Shown here in pieces: positions 1 to 8,505 of a stretch of 37,500 nucleotides of DNA; within the stretch, counting starts at the first letter, position 1; every line of letters begins with the position of its first letter. Where the stretch lies: the NCBI GenBank assembly GCA_035640715.1, contig DASQVO010000437.1, forward strand, positions 1 through 37,500, in the 5' to 3' direction. A model generated the notes under the pieces. It made no database searches. It had not been told where the DNA came from and saw nothing but the letters and a program-made list of their open reading frames with translations. Origin of the DNA: DASQVO01 sp035640715 (lineage in GTDB: Bacteria; Actinomycetota; Actinomycetes; Streptosporangiales; Streptosporangiaceae). Position numbers and translations under genes: made by a program.

Positions 1-1
1 C

Positions 2-517
2 ACCGAGGTGCCGGAACGAGAGCTGCCGAGCTCGTTCAGGTATGTCGGGTCGATGGGCTGGGTCCGCGAGCCCCTCGACGACGCCATGCGTGGCCGCAGG
101 CAGGTCATCGCGCCGCCGGCCGCCGCGACGATAGGCACCCCAGCGCATGGCGCGAAGGGCGCGCTGCTGGCCCAGCTCCGCGAGCCGGGCACCGTGTTCA
201 TGGAGGTGGCGGGGCGATCGAGAAGCACGAGGCGCTGCGCTACTTCGCCGATGAGTCGGCCGGCTACTCCTGCCCCGAGGCTACATCGCCTATTCCGGCC
301 CTGACTATCCCCGCCCGCCTGCATCAGGCGTGAACACAAGAGCGCGCGCAAGCACCGCTGGTACATGACGTCCCGGCTGATCACCATCAATGACATCTAC
401 TCCTTCGACCCGCACGCGCAAGTGGACTTCGAGGAGTTCGAAGACGTCGTCGGCCGGAACTTCCGTCAGCCACGGGAAGGACTCGGTTTCGACGGATCAC
501 CCGTCGCGCACATGTGA
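2..517 (+). pseudogene. Decayed protein-coding gene, family not recognised
   Basis: A protein can be followed through this stretch only by changing frame. Positions 2 to about 210 read in frame 2. A segment containing EALRYFADESAGYSC then reads one base out of register, a third piece reads GYIAYSGPDYPRPP, and from 329 a clean frame runs to the TGA at 515-517, including RWYMTSRLITINDIYSFDP and DFEEFEDVVGRN. Third-position GC stays high in each piece, which fits a recently frameshifted gene and not noncoding DNA. The 5' end may lie outside the window. I do not recognise the family. The in-frame stop at 302-304 and at least two register changes argue against a working protein. Confidence 0.5.
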
Positions 518-705
518 CGCACCATGATCTTGCCGAACAACTTCCTGTGAATCGAGGAACTGGTGGCACCCACGGATGCGGCGGACATTCGGTGAGCTGT
601 GTTATGCGAAGAGAGTCCTCTGGCTCAGGACTAATCACGCCCGGTTGACCAGTATGGACGCGTTCGTGGGCGGCGTTGATGGCAAACCGGAAGAAAGGAA
701 TCGGC

Positions 706-2265
706 GTGTACGACTATGTAGTGGTGGGTGCGGGCAGTGCGGGATGTGTTGTGGCCGCCCGGCTGAGTGAAGACCCGGGCGTTTCCGTGGCGCTGGTCGA
801 GGCGGGACCGCCGGATACGGCCACGGAGATCCACGTTCCGGCTGCTTTCCCGGCCTTGTTCAAGACCCGGTGGGACTGGGATTTCGACAGCGACCCGGAG
901 CCGGGACTGGGCGGCCGCCGCGCCTACCTGCCCCGGGGCAAGATGCTGGGCGGTTCGAGTTCGATGAACTGCATGGTCTACATGCGGGGGAATGCGGCCG
1001 ACTACGACGGGTGGGCGGCGGGCGGCGCCCAGGGATGGGGTTACTGGGATGTCCTGCCGTACTTCATCCGCTCGGAGGACAACGAACGCGGCGCCGATGA
1101 CTACCACGGCGCGGGCGGCCCGCTGCACGTGTCGGACTCGCGGGCCAACAGCCCGGTGGTCGACGCGTTCATCGAGGCGGCGGTGCAGGCCGGTCACGTG
1201 CACAACGCCGACTTCAACGGCGCCGTCCAGACCGGGGTCGGCCGCCACCAGCTGACCCAGTACAACGGGATGCGGTGGAGCACCGCCGATGCCTTCCTGC
1301 GGCCGGCGCTGGACCGTAAGAACCTCACGGTGATCACCGGCGCGCTGGCGCACCGCGTGGTCTTCAGCGGTGAGCGCGCCATCGGCGTCCAGATCAGCTC
1401 AGGGGACCCGGGCCAGGAGACGCAGGTGATTCACGCGGACCGCGAGGTGATCGTGTCGGCCGGGTCCTACGGATCGCCGCACCTGCTGCTGCTGTCGGGG
1501 GTCGGCCCGGCCGCCGGCCTGGGCTCCGTGGGCATCCCTGTCATTGCCGATCTTCCCGTCGGAGAAGGGCTGCAGGATCACCTGCTGTGCCCGGTGAACT
1601 ACCTCACCGACGAGGAATCGCTGATCACCGCGATGAGCCCGGCCAACCTCACCCTGCTGCAGGAAGCCGGCGCCGGCCCGCTGACCTGCAACATCGACGA
1701 GGGTGGCGGTTTCACCCGGACCCGCTCCGGTCTTGGCGGCCCGGACATCCAGTTCCACAGCGGCCCCGTCCTGTTCTTCGGCGAGGGCCTGGGCGCACCC
1801 CGGGTGCACGGGACGGTCATCGCGGTGAGCACGGTCAGCCCGCAAAGCCGGGGCCAGGTCAGCCTGCGCTCTCCGGCGCCCGACGCCGCACCGCGCATCT
1901 TTCACAACTACCTCCAGGCCGGGGAGGACCGGCGCAGCATGGTCGCGGGCCTGCGGGCGGCCCTGGAGATCGCCGATCAGCCCGCGATGCGCAAGGTCAT
2001 CACCGGGCCTTTTGACGTCCCGGCCTCCGGCAGCGACGCCGACCTGCTCGCGCACGCCCGCAGGACCGCCCAGACCCAGTACCACCCCACCTCGACCTGC
2101 GCCATCGGCTCCGTGGTGGACAGCGACCTGAAGGTGCTTGGCCTGGAAGGCCTGCGCGTGGTGGACGCCTCGGTCATGCCCACCGTGATCCGGGGAAACA
2201 CCAACGCCCCGACAATCATGATCGCCGAGAAAGCAGCCGACCTCATCAAGGCCACTCAGCGATAG
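706..2265 (+). CDS. GMC-family FAD-dependent oxidoreductase (choline dehydrogenase-like)
   Basis: This is a soluble flavoprotein of the glucose-methanol-choline family, which oxidises alcohols with non-covalent FAD. The N-terminus YDYVVVGAGSAGCVVAARL is the ADP-binding Rossmann motif. The GMC signature LPRGKMLGGSSSMNCMVYMRG lies near residues 80-100 and the second signature GSYGSPHLLLLSGVGP near 260-275. The C-terminus has the expected catalytic His region (QYHPTSTCAIG) and the Asn region (RGNTNAPTIMIAEKAAD). Length, 519 aa, is normal. I chose GTG at 706 because AAAGGAA lies 5 bases upstream and the product then begins like family members; TTG 676 and ATG 679 are in frame but have no good ribosome site. 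The substrate cannot be read from sequence. The next gene, a YrdC-like protein 200 bp away, may be a separate unit. Confidence 0.93.
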   Translation: MYDYVVVGAGSAGCVVAARLSEDPGVSVALVEAGPPDTATEIHVPAAFPALFKTRWDWDFDSDPEPGLGGRRAYLPRGKMLGGSSSMNCMVYMRGNAADYDGWAAGGAQGWGYWDVLPYFIRSEDNERGADDYHGAGGPLHVSDSRANSPVVDAFIEAAVQAGHVHNADFNGAVQTGVGRHQLTQYNGMRWSTADAFLRPALDRKNLTVITGALAHRVVFSGERAIGVQISSGDPGQETQVIHADREVIVSAGSYGSPHLLLLSGVGPAAGLGSVGIPVIADLPVGEGLQDHLLCPVNYLTDEESLITAMSPANLTLLQEAGAGPLTCNIDEGGGFTRTRSGLGGPDIQFHSGPVLFFGEGLGAPRVHGTVIAVSTVSPQSRGQVSLRSPAPDAAPRIFHNYLQAGEDRRSMVAGLRAALEIADQPAMRKVITGPFDVPASGSDADLLAHARRTAQTQYHPTSTCAIGSVVDSDLKVLGLEGLRVVDASVMPTVIRGNTNAPTIMIAEKAADLIKATQR

Positions 2266-2465
2266 CTTCCTCGCTCTTTAGGCTGCGCCGCGACTATGAG
2301 TCGACTCGGTGATTGGTGATGAGGAACGGCGTCCGGCGCGGGACCGCCGCCCGGCGGCACCGTCGCCTCGACCAGACCACGTAAGCAGGACAGCAGACGA
2401 AGCTGGCGATGCATGGCGGGCACTATATTGGACCCATCGAAATAGAAAGGCGAGGAAACCAGATA

Positions 2466-3248
2466 ATGACCGCAGTGAGCACACCTATTCAATGGGATGG
2501 CGCTGTTCCGGCGCAGGCGGCCAGCATCCTGGCAGCTCCCGGGGGGCTAGTCGTCTGTGCGACCAAGGTCGGGTACATTCTCATGACGACCGACGGCCCA
2601 GGCCTCGAGCGCAAGTTCAATGCCAAGCAACGCAACCGGAACAAGCCCGGTGTCGTTCTATGTACCAGCATGGAGCAGCTCAGGGAACTGGCAGAACTCA
2701 ACGACGAGATCCTGGCCTTCTACCAGATGCACTGGGACAACGACATCCTTCTCGGCTGCATTCTTCCCTGGCGCGAAGAGGCCTTGCAGCTAATCCCTGA
2801 CACTACAGCAAAGGCGCTGGCGATGGATGGCCGGGGAACGAGCTGCTTCGTCATCAAGTTCGGCCGGCCCGCCGAACAACTGGCTGAGATGATGTGGCAG
2901 AACCGGACACTCACCTTCGCCAGCTCGGCGAACCCGTCCGGGGTCGGCAACAAGGGCCGCGTCGAAGGCATTGGCCAGCGGATCGAGGCGGAAGCGGATC
3001 TTATTATCGCCGCCGATGACTATGTCGCGTCAATGCAGCCCGGCAAGACCGCTGACAGCCGGCATGAACAGGGTGTCATGATCTCCATGGTGGACGAATC
3101 GGGGAAGCTTATCCCTGAGCAGCGTGGTCAACGATCGGTGCTCCCGTGTCCAGCACTGATCCGGCGCGGGCTCGACTGCGACCGAATCATGGAGAATCTG
3201 GCGGTCACGTTCCCGTCTTGGGATTACCGACAGGGTACCTACTACTAA
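2466..3248 (+). CDS. Divergent YrdC/Sua5-domain protein (threonylcarbamoyl-AMP synthase-like)
   Basis: The 260-residue product looks like a stand-alone YrdC domain. CATKVGYILM (31-40) sits where TsaC/Sua5 proteins have PTETVYGL, KQRNRNKP (54-61) matches the KxRxxxxP phosphate-binding loop, and TFASSANPSG (150-159) is the conserved SxN nucleotide motif. Family members make threonylcarbamoyl-AMP for tRNA t6A, or carbamoyl-AMP in HypF and some antibiotic carbamoyltransferases. The altered PTET motif and the extended C-terminal part, with no clear Sua5 domain, suggest a paralogue with another job and not the housekeeping tsaC. Start ATG 2466 has GAGGAA 8 bases upstream; an earlier in-frame ATG at 2409 does not. 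A TATATT at 2424-2429 could be a -10 box. The gene stands alone and ends in a strong hairpin. Confidence 0.75.
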   Translation: MTAVSTPIQWDGAVPAQAASILAAPGGLVVCATKVGYILMTTDGPGLERKFNAKQRNRNKPGVVLCTSMEQLRELAELNDEILAFYQMHWDNDILLGCILPWREEALQLIPDTTAKALAMDGRGTSCFVIKFGRPAEQLAEMMWQNRTLTFASSANPSGVGNKGRVEGIGQRIEAEADLIIAADDYVASMQPGKTADSRHEQGVMISMVDESGKLIPEQRGQRSVLPCPALIRRGLDCDRIMENLAVTFPSWDYRQGTYY

Positions 3249-3308
3249 GCTTCGATCCAGTGTGCCACGAGCGCAGAGAGTGAGGTCGTGGCACACTGGA
3301 TCGAGGCT
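3248..3308 (+). terminator. Long stem-loop after the YrdC-like gene
   Basis: Arms 3248-3270 and 3286-3308 are complementary at 22 of 23 positions (the exception is a G-T pair), with a 15-base loop. The left arm begins on the last base of the TAA stop codon. No T-tract follows, which is usual for actinobacterial terminators. The great length also fits a folded RNA or the mark of a lost mobile element. Confidence 0.7.
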
Positions 3309-3401
3309 AAGAAACGAATGACAATTCGACGCCGCATAAGAGGAAAGCAGCCGTGCGTCAACATCTCATCACCACCAAATCAACGCGGGACTGCTAACCG
3401 T

Positions 3402-3640
3402 CTGTGGGTAGCGTGGCTCGACGTCACCGACGCCGGCCAGGTCCGGCGAGATCGAGCCGTTCGGCATCGGCCTGACCATCGTCGAGTCCGGTGCGACACC
3501 AACCAGGTTCGGTGGCGCGCTCGCCACCGCACCGGTCATGCCGGAGTATGACCAGGGACCAGCCGGTGACACCCGGCGAGCCGTCGCCGACGGGACTTTC
3601 CAGCTGGTCAACGACCCGGAGAAGATCGTGACCTGGTCGA
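3402..3640 (+). pseudogene. Remnant of a short-chain dehydrogenase with internal deletion
   Basis: Two SDR pieces are joined out of frame. The first, WLDVTDAGQVR in frame 3 ending near 3443, is the region after the Rossmann fold where SDRs have LDVTDxxxV. The second, in frame 1 from 3445, reads EIEPFGIGLTIVESGATPT then MPEYDQGPAGDTRRAVADGT and NDPEKIV, the C-terminal third of SDRs of the NAD(P)-dependent oxidoreductase type. The catalytic middle with the Ser and Tyr-x-x-x-Lys is missing, so the gene cannot be active. The second piece runs directly into a transposase fragment on the other strand. Confidence 0.6.
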
Positions 3641-3810
3641 GGCGGCGGCGTCGCAGCGGTGCGAGCGCGAGCAACGGTCCGAGGGTGTCGATGACGCGGT
3701 GCGCGGCGGAGTGCGAGACACCGAACAGCGGCCCGATCTGACGCATCGTGAGGTTGATGCGCCAGTAGGCCGTCACCAGCAGCACCCGGTCGGTCCGGCC
3801 ACACGATCAC
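3640..3810 (-). mobile_element. Transposase remnant (helix-turn-helix part of an IS5-type DDE transposase)
   Basis: On the minus strand GRTDRVLLVTAYWR leads into NLTMRQIGPLFGVSHSAAHR and VIDTLGPLLALAP, the N-terminal helix-turn-helix that precedes the DDE domain in transposases common in actinomycetes. The match ends near 3640, just before the first catalytic aspartate would appear, and the strand then reads antisense to the SDR remnant. No terminal inverted repeats or target duplication are visible. It abuts the 3' end of the SARP gene, so an old insertion followed by deletion may have shaped that end. Confidence 0.7.
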
Positions 3811-3814
3811 CGGA

Positions 3815-6709
3815 TTACGAGACGTCCCTTAGCGAGGACGGGAGCGTGCCGCTCCCACCGCTCGGCCAGGACGCCAGCTTCCGGCACACGGAACTGGCCG
3901 CCGGGAGTCCCAGCTCGGTCAGGATCGTCACGGCGCTCTCCCATGCCTCACGGGCCTGAGCTGGCTTCCCGGCGGCCAGCGCGCTGTCCCCGAGAGAGAC
4001 GAGCGTCGCTGCTTCGTCGGCCCGGTTGCCCAGCCTCCGCCAGAGCGCGACGGCGCGCCGGTAGCAGCTGGCTGCCTGCTCGTGCTCGCCGAGCAGGTAA
4101 TGGAATTCACCCAGCCGGACCCAGCAGTCGCCTTCGCCGTTCGGGTTACCAAGCTCACGGTAGATCGCCATGGCTTCGTGGACCAGTCCAGTCGCTTCGC
4201 CGTACCTTCCCTGCGACCCGTAGCAGCTGCCGATGCCCTCCAGGGCATCGGCCTGTCCCGTCCGGTGCCCGGCGACCGTACAAAGGGCATAGGCCTGCTG
4301 GTAGCGCGCGACAGATTCCTCATACGCACCCTGGTGCCTGAGGATGGCGCCGAAAATGCTATGCAGGCACGCCTGCTCGGCTGTACCCCCCGTTTCGCCG
4401 GACAGCTCACGGGCCCGTTCGAGCTCGGCGACTGCCTCGATGTCCTGGCCGAGCAGGTGGCAGGCTCCGGCCAGGCTGCGGCGGCAATAGGCCTGCCCGA
4501 GGAAGTCGCCGGCGTCGAGAGCGGCTCGCAGAGCTGTGCGCATCGTGGTTGCCCAGTCATACCAGTGGCCCTGCCGCTGATAAAACTGCTGGAGGGTCAG
4601 CGCTAGCTGCCACGCGTGGGCGCAGAACCCGGACTGCCCGGCATGGCGGACCGCCGCCTGGAGCGCCTCGCGCTCGGTAGCGAACCAGCCCATCGCCTGC
4701 TGGTAGCCGGATGGTTCATCCGGCGTCACTTCCGGCTGCGCCGCGCCGGGGTCCGGTGCCGCGAAGTTGGGCCAGAGCAGCAGGTGTGCCCTGTACGACG
4801 TGTACAGGTAATAGTCGAGCAGCCGTCCCAGCCCGGCCCGCCGGTCGTCGTCTGTGTCTTCCGTGGCGCTGAGTTCGGCGGCGTAGACACGGGTGAGGTC
4901 GTGAGAGGTGAACCGGCCCGGACGGTGCTCGGTGAGCAGCCTGGCACCGGCGAGCTCAGCGAGCAGCGGCTGTACCCCGGCCCTGGGCAGTCCGGCCAGG
5001 CTAGCGGCCGCGTTGCGCGACAACTCAGGGCCGCCATGCACCGAAAGCAACCGGAACAGGCGACGGGCAGGGACACTGAGCAGTCGATATGACCACGAGA
5101 ACACGGCACGCACGTCGGCCGCGGCGTCATCGGCGCTGAGAGCGTCCAGCCGGGTCCGCGCGTCACGCAGCTCGCTGGCGATCTCGGCCAGCGGAAGGTC
5201 CTGGTAAACGGTCGCGCGTGCCGCGACGACGGCCATGGCGAGCGGCAGGCCGCCGCAGCGGTCGATGATCTCATCCGAGGCGTCCGGCTCCGCCGCGAGC
5301 CGGGCGCTGCCCAGCCGCAGCGCCATCACCTGCCGCGCCTCGTCCGCCGGAAGCGTGTCCAGGCTTACGGCATGCGCGCCGTGCGCGGTGATAAGGCCAG
5401 GGAGCCGGTTACGGCTGGTAATCAGGACCAGGCATCCAGGCGAACCCGGCAGCAGCGGCCGGACCTGCTCGATGTCGCGAGCGTTGTCGACCAGCACGAG
5501 AATCCGCCGGCCGTTCAGCATGCTCCTGTACAAGCTCGCCTGCGCGCCGAAGTCGCCGGGGATCCGCTGTGGCGCCACGCCGAGGGTCTCCAGAAAGCCA
5601 CGGAGTGCGTCCCCCGGAGACATCACGGCGCCGCTGGGGTCGAACCCGCGCAGGTTCACATAGAGCTGGCCGTCGGGGAACCGGTCAGCCGCCCGGTGCG
5701 CCCAGTGCACCGCCAGGGCCGTCTTCCCTATCCCCGCCATGCCGTCGATCGCGGCGATCACGACGGCCCCGGAGGATTGAGCGCCGTCATTGAGCAGCGA
5801 GTCCAGCCGGGCGAGTTCGCGCTGCCGGCCGGCGAAGGCGGACAGGTCCGTGGGGAGCTGCGCCGGTGCCACGAGCGGGACCGGCAGTGGCGCGTCCGGC
5901 ACCGTCTCCGGGATCTGCGGCGGCTGAGCGGGACCGATGAGGCTTTGGTCCATCTCAAGAATCCGCTGGTGCATTTCCCGCAAGCCAGGACCAGGGTCGA
6001 TGCCGAGCTCCTCGCCGAGCAGCCGGCGCGTGCGGTCGAAAACCGCGAGGGCATCGGCCTGGCGGCCTGACCTGTACAGCCCGAGCATCAGCAGCTCGCT
6101 GAGCCTTTCCCGCATGGGGTGGCTGGCTAGCAGCGACCTTAGTTCCGCGGCCGCCGCCACGTGCCCGCCCAGCTCGATGTCCAGGGCGAGCCGTTCCTCG
6201 GTCGCCGCTAGCTGGAACTCGGTGATACGCACTCGCTGCGACTCGGCGTAGGGGCCGGGAACGCCCGCCAGCGGTACTCCCTGCCCCAGCTCAAGAGCGT
6301 CGTGCAGCAGGGCGGCAGCCTTGGCCATGCCCGCGGGGCCGCTGGCCCTCTCCCGCTGCGCGTCCTTTGTCAGGCGTGTGAAGATATCCAGGTCGAGTGC
6401 CCCGGCATGCGCCGGCAGAACGTACCCGGCGCCCGCCGACTCGATCACTCCGGTGGCGCCGTCGCGCCCGGCGCTGCCGAGGCGGCGGCGCAGCCTGGAC
6501 ACATAGGTGCGGACGGTCCCCGTGGCGGCGAGCGGCGGATCGTCATCCCACAGCCCGCTGATGAGCGCGTCCAGCGTGACCTGCCGCCCCTCGGCCAGCA
6601 GCAGCATCGCCAGCACAGCCTGCTGCTGCGGTGCGCCAACGTCCAGCTCCACATCCCCCCGCCATGCGCGCACTGGCCCGAGCACGGCGAACCTCAGTTC
6701 CGATGACAT
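3815..6709 (-). CDS. AfsR/SARP-family transcriptional regulator with NB-ARC and TPR domains
   Basis: This 964-residue protein has the full AfsR-type architecture. Residues 1-100 form an OmpR-like winged helix (RFAVLGPVRAW, VRTYVSRLRRRLG) and about 105-255 the bacterial transcriptional activation domain (LFTRL-type start, ELGIDPGPGLREMHQRIL end). An NB-ARC STAND ATPase follows, with Walker A GMAGIGKT at 323-330, Walker B RRILVLVDN near 405 and LVLITSRNRL. Tetratricopeptide repeats fill about 690-930 (QGAYEESVARYQQAYALC, LLGEHEQAASCYRRAVALW). Such proteins switch on secondary-metabolite clusters or pleiotropic programmes, with the STAND module sensing nucleotide state. Start ATG 6709 has GGGAGA 6 bases upstream. 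No biosynthetic genes lie nearby, so its targets are unknown. The last residues abut the transposase scar. Confidence 0.93.
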   Translation of the reverse strand: MSSELRFAVLGPVRAWRGDVELDVGAPQQQAVLAMLLLAEGRQVTLDALISGLWDDDPPLAATGTVRTYVSRLRRRLGSAGRDGATGVIESAGAGYVLPAHAGALDLDIFTRLTKDAQRERASGPAGMAKAAALLHDALELGQGVPLAGVPGPYAESQRVRITEFQLAATEERLALDIELGGHVAAAAELRSLLASHPMRERLSELLMLGLYRSGRQADALAVFDRTRRLLGEELGIDPGPGLREMHQRILEMDQSLIGPAQPPQIPETVPDAPLPVPLVAPAQLPTDLSAFAGRQRELARLDSLLNDGAQSSGAVVIAAIDGMAGIGKTALAVHWAHRAADRFPDGQLYVNLRGFDPSGAVMSPGDALRGFLETLGVAPQRIPGDFGAQASLYRSMLNGRRILVLVDNARDIEQVRPLLPGSPGCLVLITSRNRLPGLITAHGAHAVSLDTLPADEARQVMALRLGSARLAAEPDASDEIIDRCGGLPLAMAVVAARATVYQDLPLAEIASELRDARTRLDALSADDAAADVRAVFSWSYRLLSVPARRLFRLLSVHGGPELSRNAAASLAGLPRAGVQPLLAELAGARLLTEHRPGRFTSHDLTRVYAAELSATEDTDDDRRAGLGRLLDYYLYTSYRAHLLLWPNFAAPDPGAAQPEVTPDEPSGYQQAMGWFATEREALQAAVRHAGQSGFCAHAWQLALTLQQFYQRQGHWYDWATTMRTALRAALDAGDFLGQAYCRRSLAGACHLLGQDIEAVAELERARELSGETGGTAEQACLHSIFGAILRHQGAYEESVARYQQAYALCTVAGHRTGQADALEGIGSCYGSQGRYGEATGLVHEAMAIYRELGNPNGEGDCWVRLGEFHYLLGEHEQAASCYRRAVALWRRLGNRADEAATLVSLGDSALAAGKPAQAREAWESAVTILTELGLPAASSVCRKLASWPSGGSGTLPSSLRDVS

Positions 6710-6766
6710 CCCGATTCTCCCGGAAAGGCGGTTCGTGCCCCGCGAGGCCCGATCCGTGTACCTTGC

Positions 6767-6990
6767 TCATTCATTATCATTGCCGTGTGAGTGAAGACCC
6801 TCCGGGCCGGCGAGCGACGACAGGACAGCATCCACGCTCCGCAGCAGGCGGCGCGGGCCGGGGTCGGCCTTGACCACCACCTGAAGCCCCTGGACCAGCA
6901 TGGTCAGGGCCCCCGCCCAGGCCGCGAGGTCCACCGTGCCGGGAATCTCCCCCTGGCGCGCGGCCGCGGGATCGCCGGGACAACCCGCGC
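6767..6990 (-). pseudogene. Remnant of a TetR-family regulator (C-terminal ligand-binding part)
   Basis: The minus-strand frame reads GEIPGTVDLAAWAGALTM, VQGLQVVVKADPG and RRLLRSVDAVLSSL, the helical end of TetR/AcrR regulators (DLAA...L...VQGL, then ...VDAAL..L). The N-terminal helix-turn-helix is absent: the same frame upstream is antisense or out of frame to the hydrolase remnant. No independent start with a ribosome site is seen. Assignment rests on a generic helical pattern, so it is moderate only. Confidence 0.45.
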
Positions 6991-7005
6991 CCGTCGCAGA
7001 ATGTG

Positions 7006-7397
7006 TCAGTGCAGTGAGCAGATCGCCGATGCGATATCGCCGGTAACCGCGTTCGGGTGGGAGATCAGCGTCAGGTGTGATCCGCCATGAAACACCGTGA
7101 TGTGCGAGTGCGCACGGTGCGCCATCATGAGCTCCGAAGCGGGCGTGATGATCTGGTCGCCGGTGCTGATGAAATACCAGGACGGGATCGTCTTCCACGC
7201 CGCCGCTTTGGACGGGGTGTCGAAGGCGGCGGTGGAGGCGCCGCGCTGGGAGGCCCACAATACTTCGGCTTCACGGGCGGGCAGGTCGTTGGCGAAGTTG
7301 TGGACGAAGATGTTCTTGTTGAGGTACAGCGTTGCTTTCCTTTCCTTCGGAGTCCTGACCGGATCGCGTTGTGGTCCTGACTTTCTCGAGCAGTAGC
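7006..7397 (-). pseudogene. 5'-truncated alpha/beta hydrolase
   Basis: From about 7355 the minus strand reads ATLYLNKNIFVHNFANDLPA, then AAWKTIPSWYFISTGDQIIT and HSHITVFHGGSHLTLISHPN, ending at a stop at 7006. This is the last third of an alpha/beta hydrolase of the chloroperoxidase-like type, with the acid region (STGDQIIT) and the catalytic His (GGSHLTLISHP) intact. The lid, nucleophile elbow and N-terminal sheet are missing: upstream the frame closes at a TGA near 7397 and holds no hydrolase sequence. It therefore cannot be active. Confidence 0.65.
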
Positions 7398-7700
7398 GAC
7401 GTCACCTGTCGCTGAGGGTCCTGTCTGAGTGAAGTTCGTCGGCCTGGGCGGACTGGATTGGATGAGATAGGTCACAAAGGGTGTGGAGGCGCTGGAGCGG
7501 GACCGGCTCGCCCACGTCAACCACGGGTGCGGCCGGAGTACGGCGGAAAGGTGCCGTCGGCCTGTGATCGCCTGGGGCCAGCCTCCCGATCTGCTGCCGT
7601 CGAACGTGAGGTGAGTGGTTAGATCTGCCGTGCTGGAGACCTGTGCGCTGCAGGCCACGGTGGCCGGCCTGCTCGCTGTCACGGGAGCCGCTGGCTGCGG
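7398..7700. other. About 300 bp without a supported gene
   Basis: Open frames exist on the minus strand (for example 7402-7704) but their composition is that of out-of-frame reading and no motif is recognisable. The stretch lies between a truncated hydrolase and the 3' end of the SDR gene and is probably more rearrangement debris. I see no promoter or hairpin here. Confidence 0.4.
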
Positions 7701-8483
7701 TCATGAGCTGGCGTCCAGGGCCGACAGTGACTCGGGTAGCGTCTGGCCGCCGTCCACCACGATGGTCTGCCCGGTGATGTAGCCGGCTTCGTCGCTGGCC
7801 AGGAAAAGCGCCGCGTGCCCGATCTCCCCGACCGTCCCCAGCCGCCGCAGCGGCACCGATGCCGTCATCTGCGCGAGGTAGTCCTCACCCAGGTCTGCCA
7901 GCCCTTCGGTGATCACATTGCCCGGGAGTACCGCGTTCACCGTAATTCCACTGGGCGCCAGCTCTATGGCGGCCGTGCGCATGAAACCGAGCTGAGCCGC
8001 CTTGCTGGCCCCATAATGCGACCAGCCCGGGAACCCGGTGATCGGGCCGGTGATGGAGGAGGTCAGGATCACCCTGCCATGCCCGGAGGCAGCCAGGGCC
8101 GGCACGCAGGCCTGCACGGTCATCATGCAGCCCTTCACATTGGTGCCGAGCACCTGCTCCATATCCTCGTCCGTCATGTCCACGAGGCGGCGTTCCGGGA
8201 AGATACCCGCGTTCGCGCACAGAACGTCAATGCCGCCGTGCCGCTCCTGAGCCGTCGCCGCGATCCGCTGGCAGTCCGCCCGGCGGCTGACATCGGCCAG
8301 CACGTAGGACACTTCGCCGCCCGTCCCGGACAGCTCCGCCACCGTGCCCTTGGCCGCTGCCTCGTCCCTGCCCACGATGAGTACCCGGGCCCCGCTGCCC
8401 GCGAACACCCGGGCGATGCCCTTGCCGATGCCGCGGGTGGCGCCGGTGACCACGACGCTGCGCCCGGCGATAGGTGTGAACAT
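7701..8483 (-). CDS. Short-chain dehydrogenase/reductase (RMM-locus amino-alcohol dehydrogenase-like)
   Basis: A classical SDR of 260 residues. It has the NAD(P) motif TGATRGIG near residue 13, the structural CANAG motif, and the catalytic Ser-Tyr-Lys in TSSITGPITGFPGWSHYGAS followed by KAAQLG. The C-terminal GQTIVVDGGQ is typical. ATG 8483 is chosen because AAAGGGAG precedes it by about 7 bases; the upstream ATG would overlap the kinase gene. The stretch around the catalytic Tyr strongly resembles, from memory, the SDR of mycobacterial and rhodococcal RMM microcompartment loci, which oxidises 1-amino-2-propanol to aminoacetone. The APH-fold kinase 22 bp upstream on the same strand supports that context. 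Substrate is inferred; SDR membership is certain. Confidence 0.93.
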   Translation of the reverse strand: MFTPIAGRSVVVTGATRGIGKGIARVFAGSGARVLIVGRDEAAAKGTVAELSGTGGEVSYVLADVSRRADCQRIAATAQERHGGIDVLCANAGIFPERRLVDMTDEDMEQVLGTNVKGCMMTVQACVPALAASGHGRVILTSSITGPITGFPGWSHYGASKAAQLGFMRTAAIELAPSGITVNAVLPGNVITEGLADLGEDYLAQMTASVPLRRLGTVGEIGHAALFLASDEAGYITGQTIVVDGGQTLPESLSALDASS

Positions 8484-8505
8484 CTGCTGCTCCCTTTCAG
8501 GCCTG

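Noticed and set aside
7402..7704. A 100-codon minus-strand frame considered as a transposase end
   Set aside because: No DDE, HTH or other motif could be recognised and composition is that of noncoding reading.
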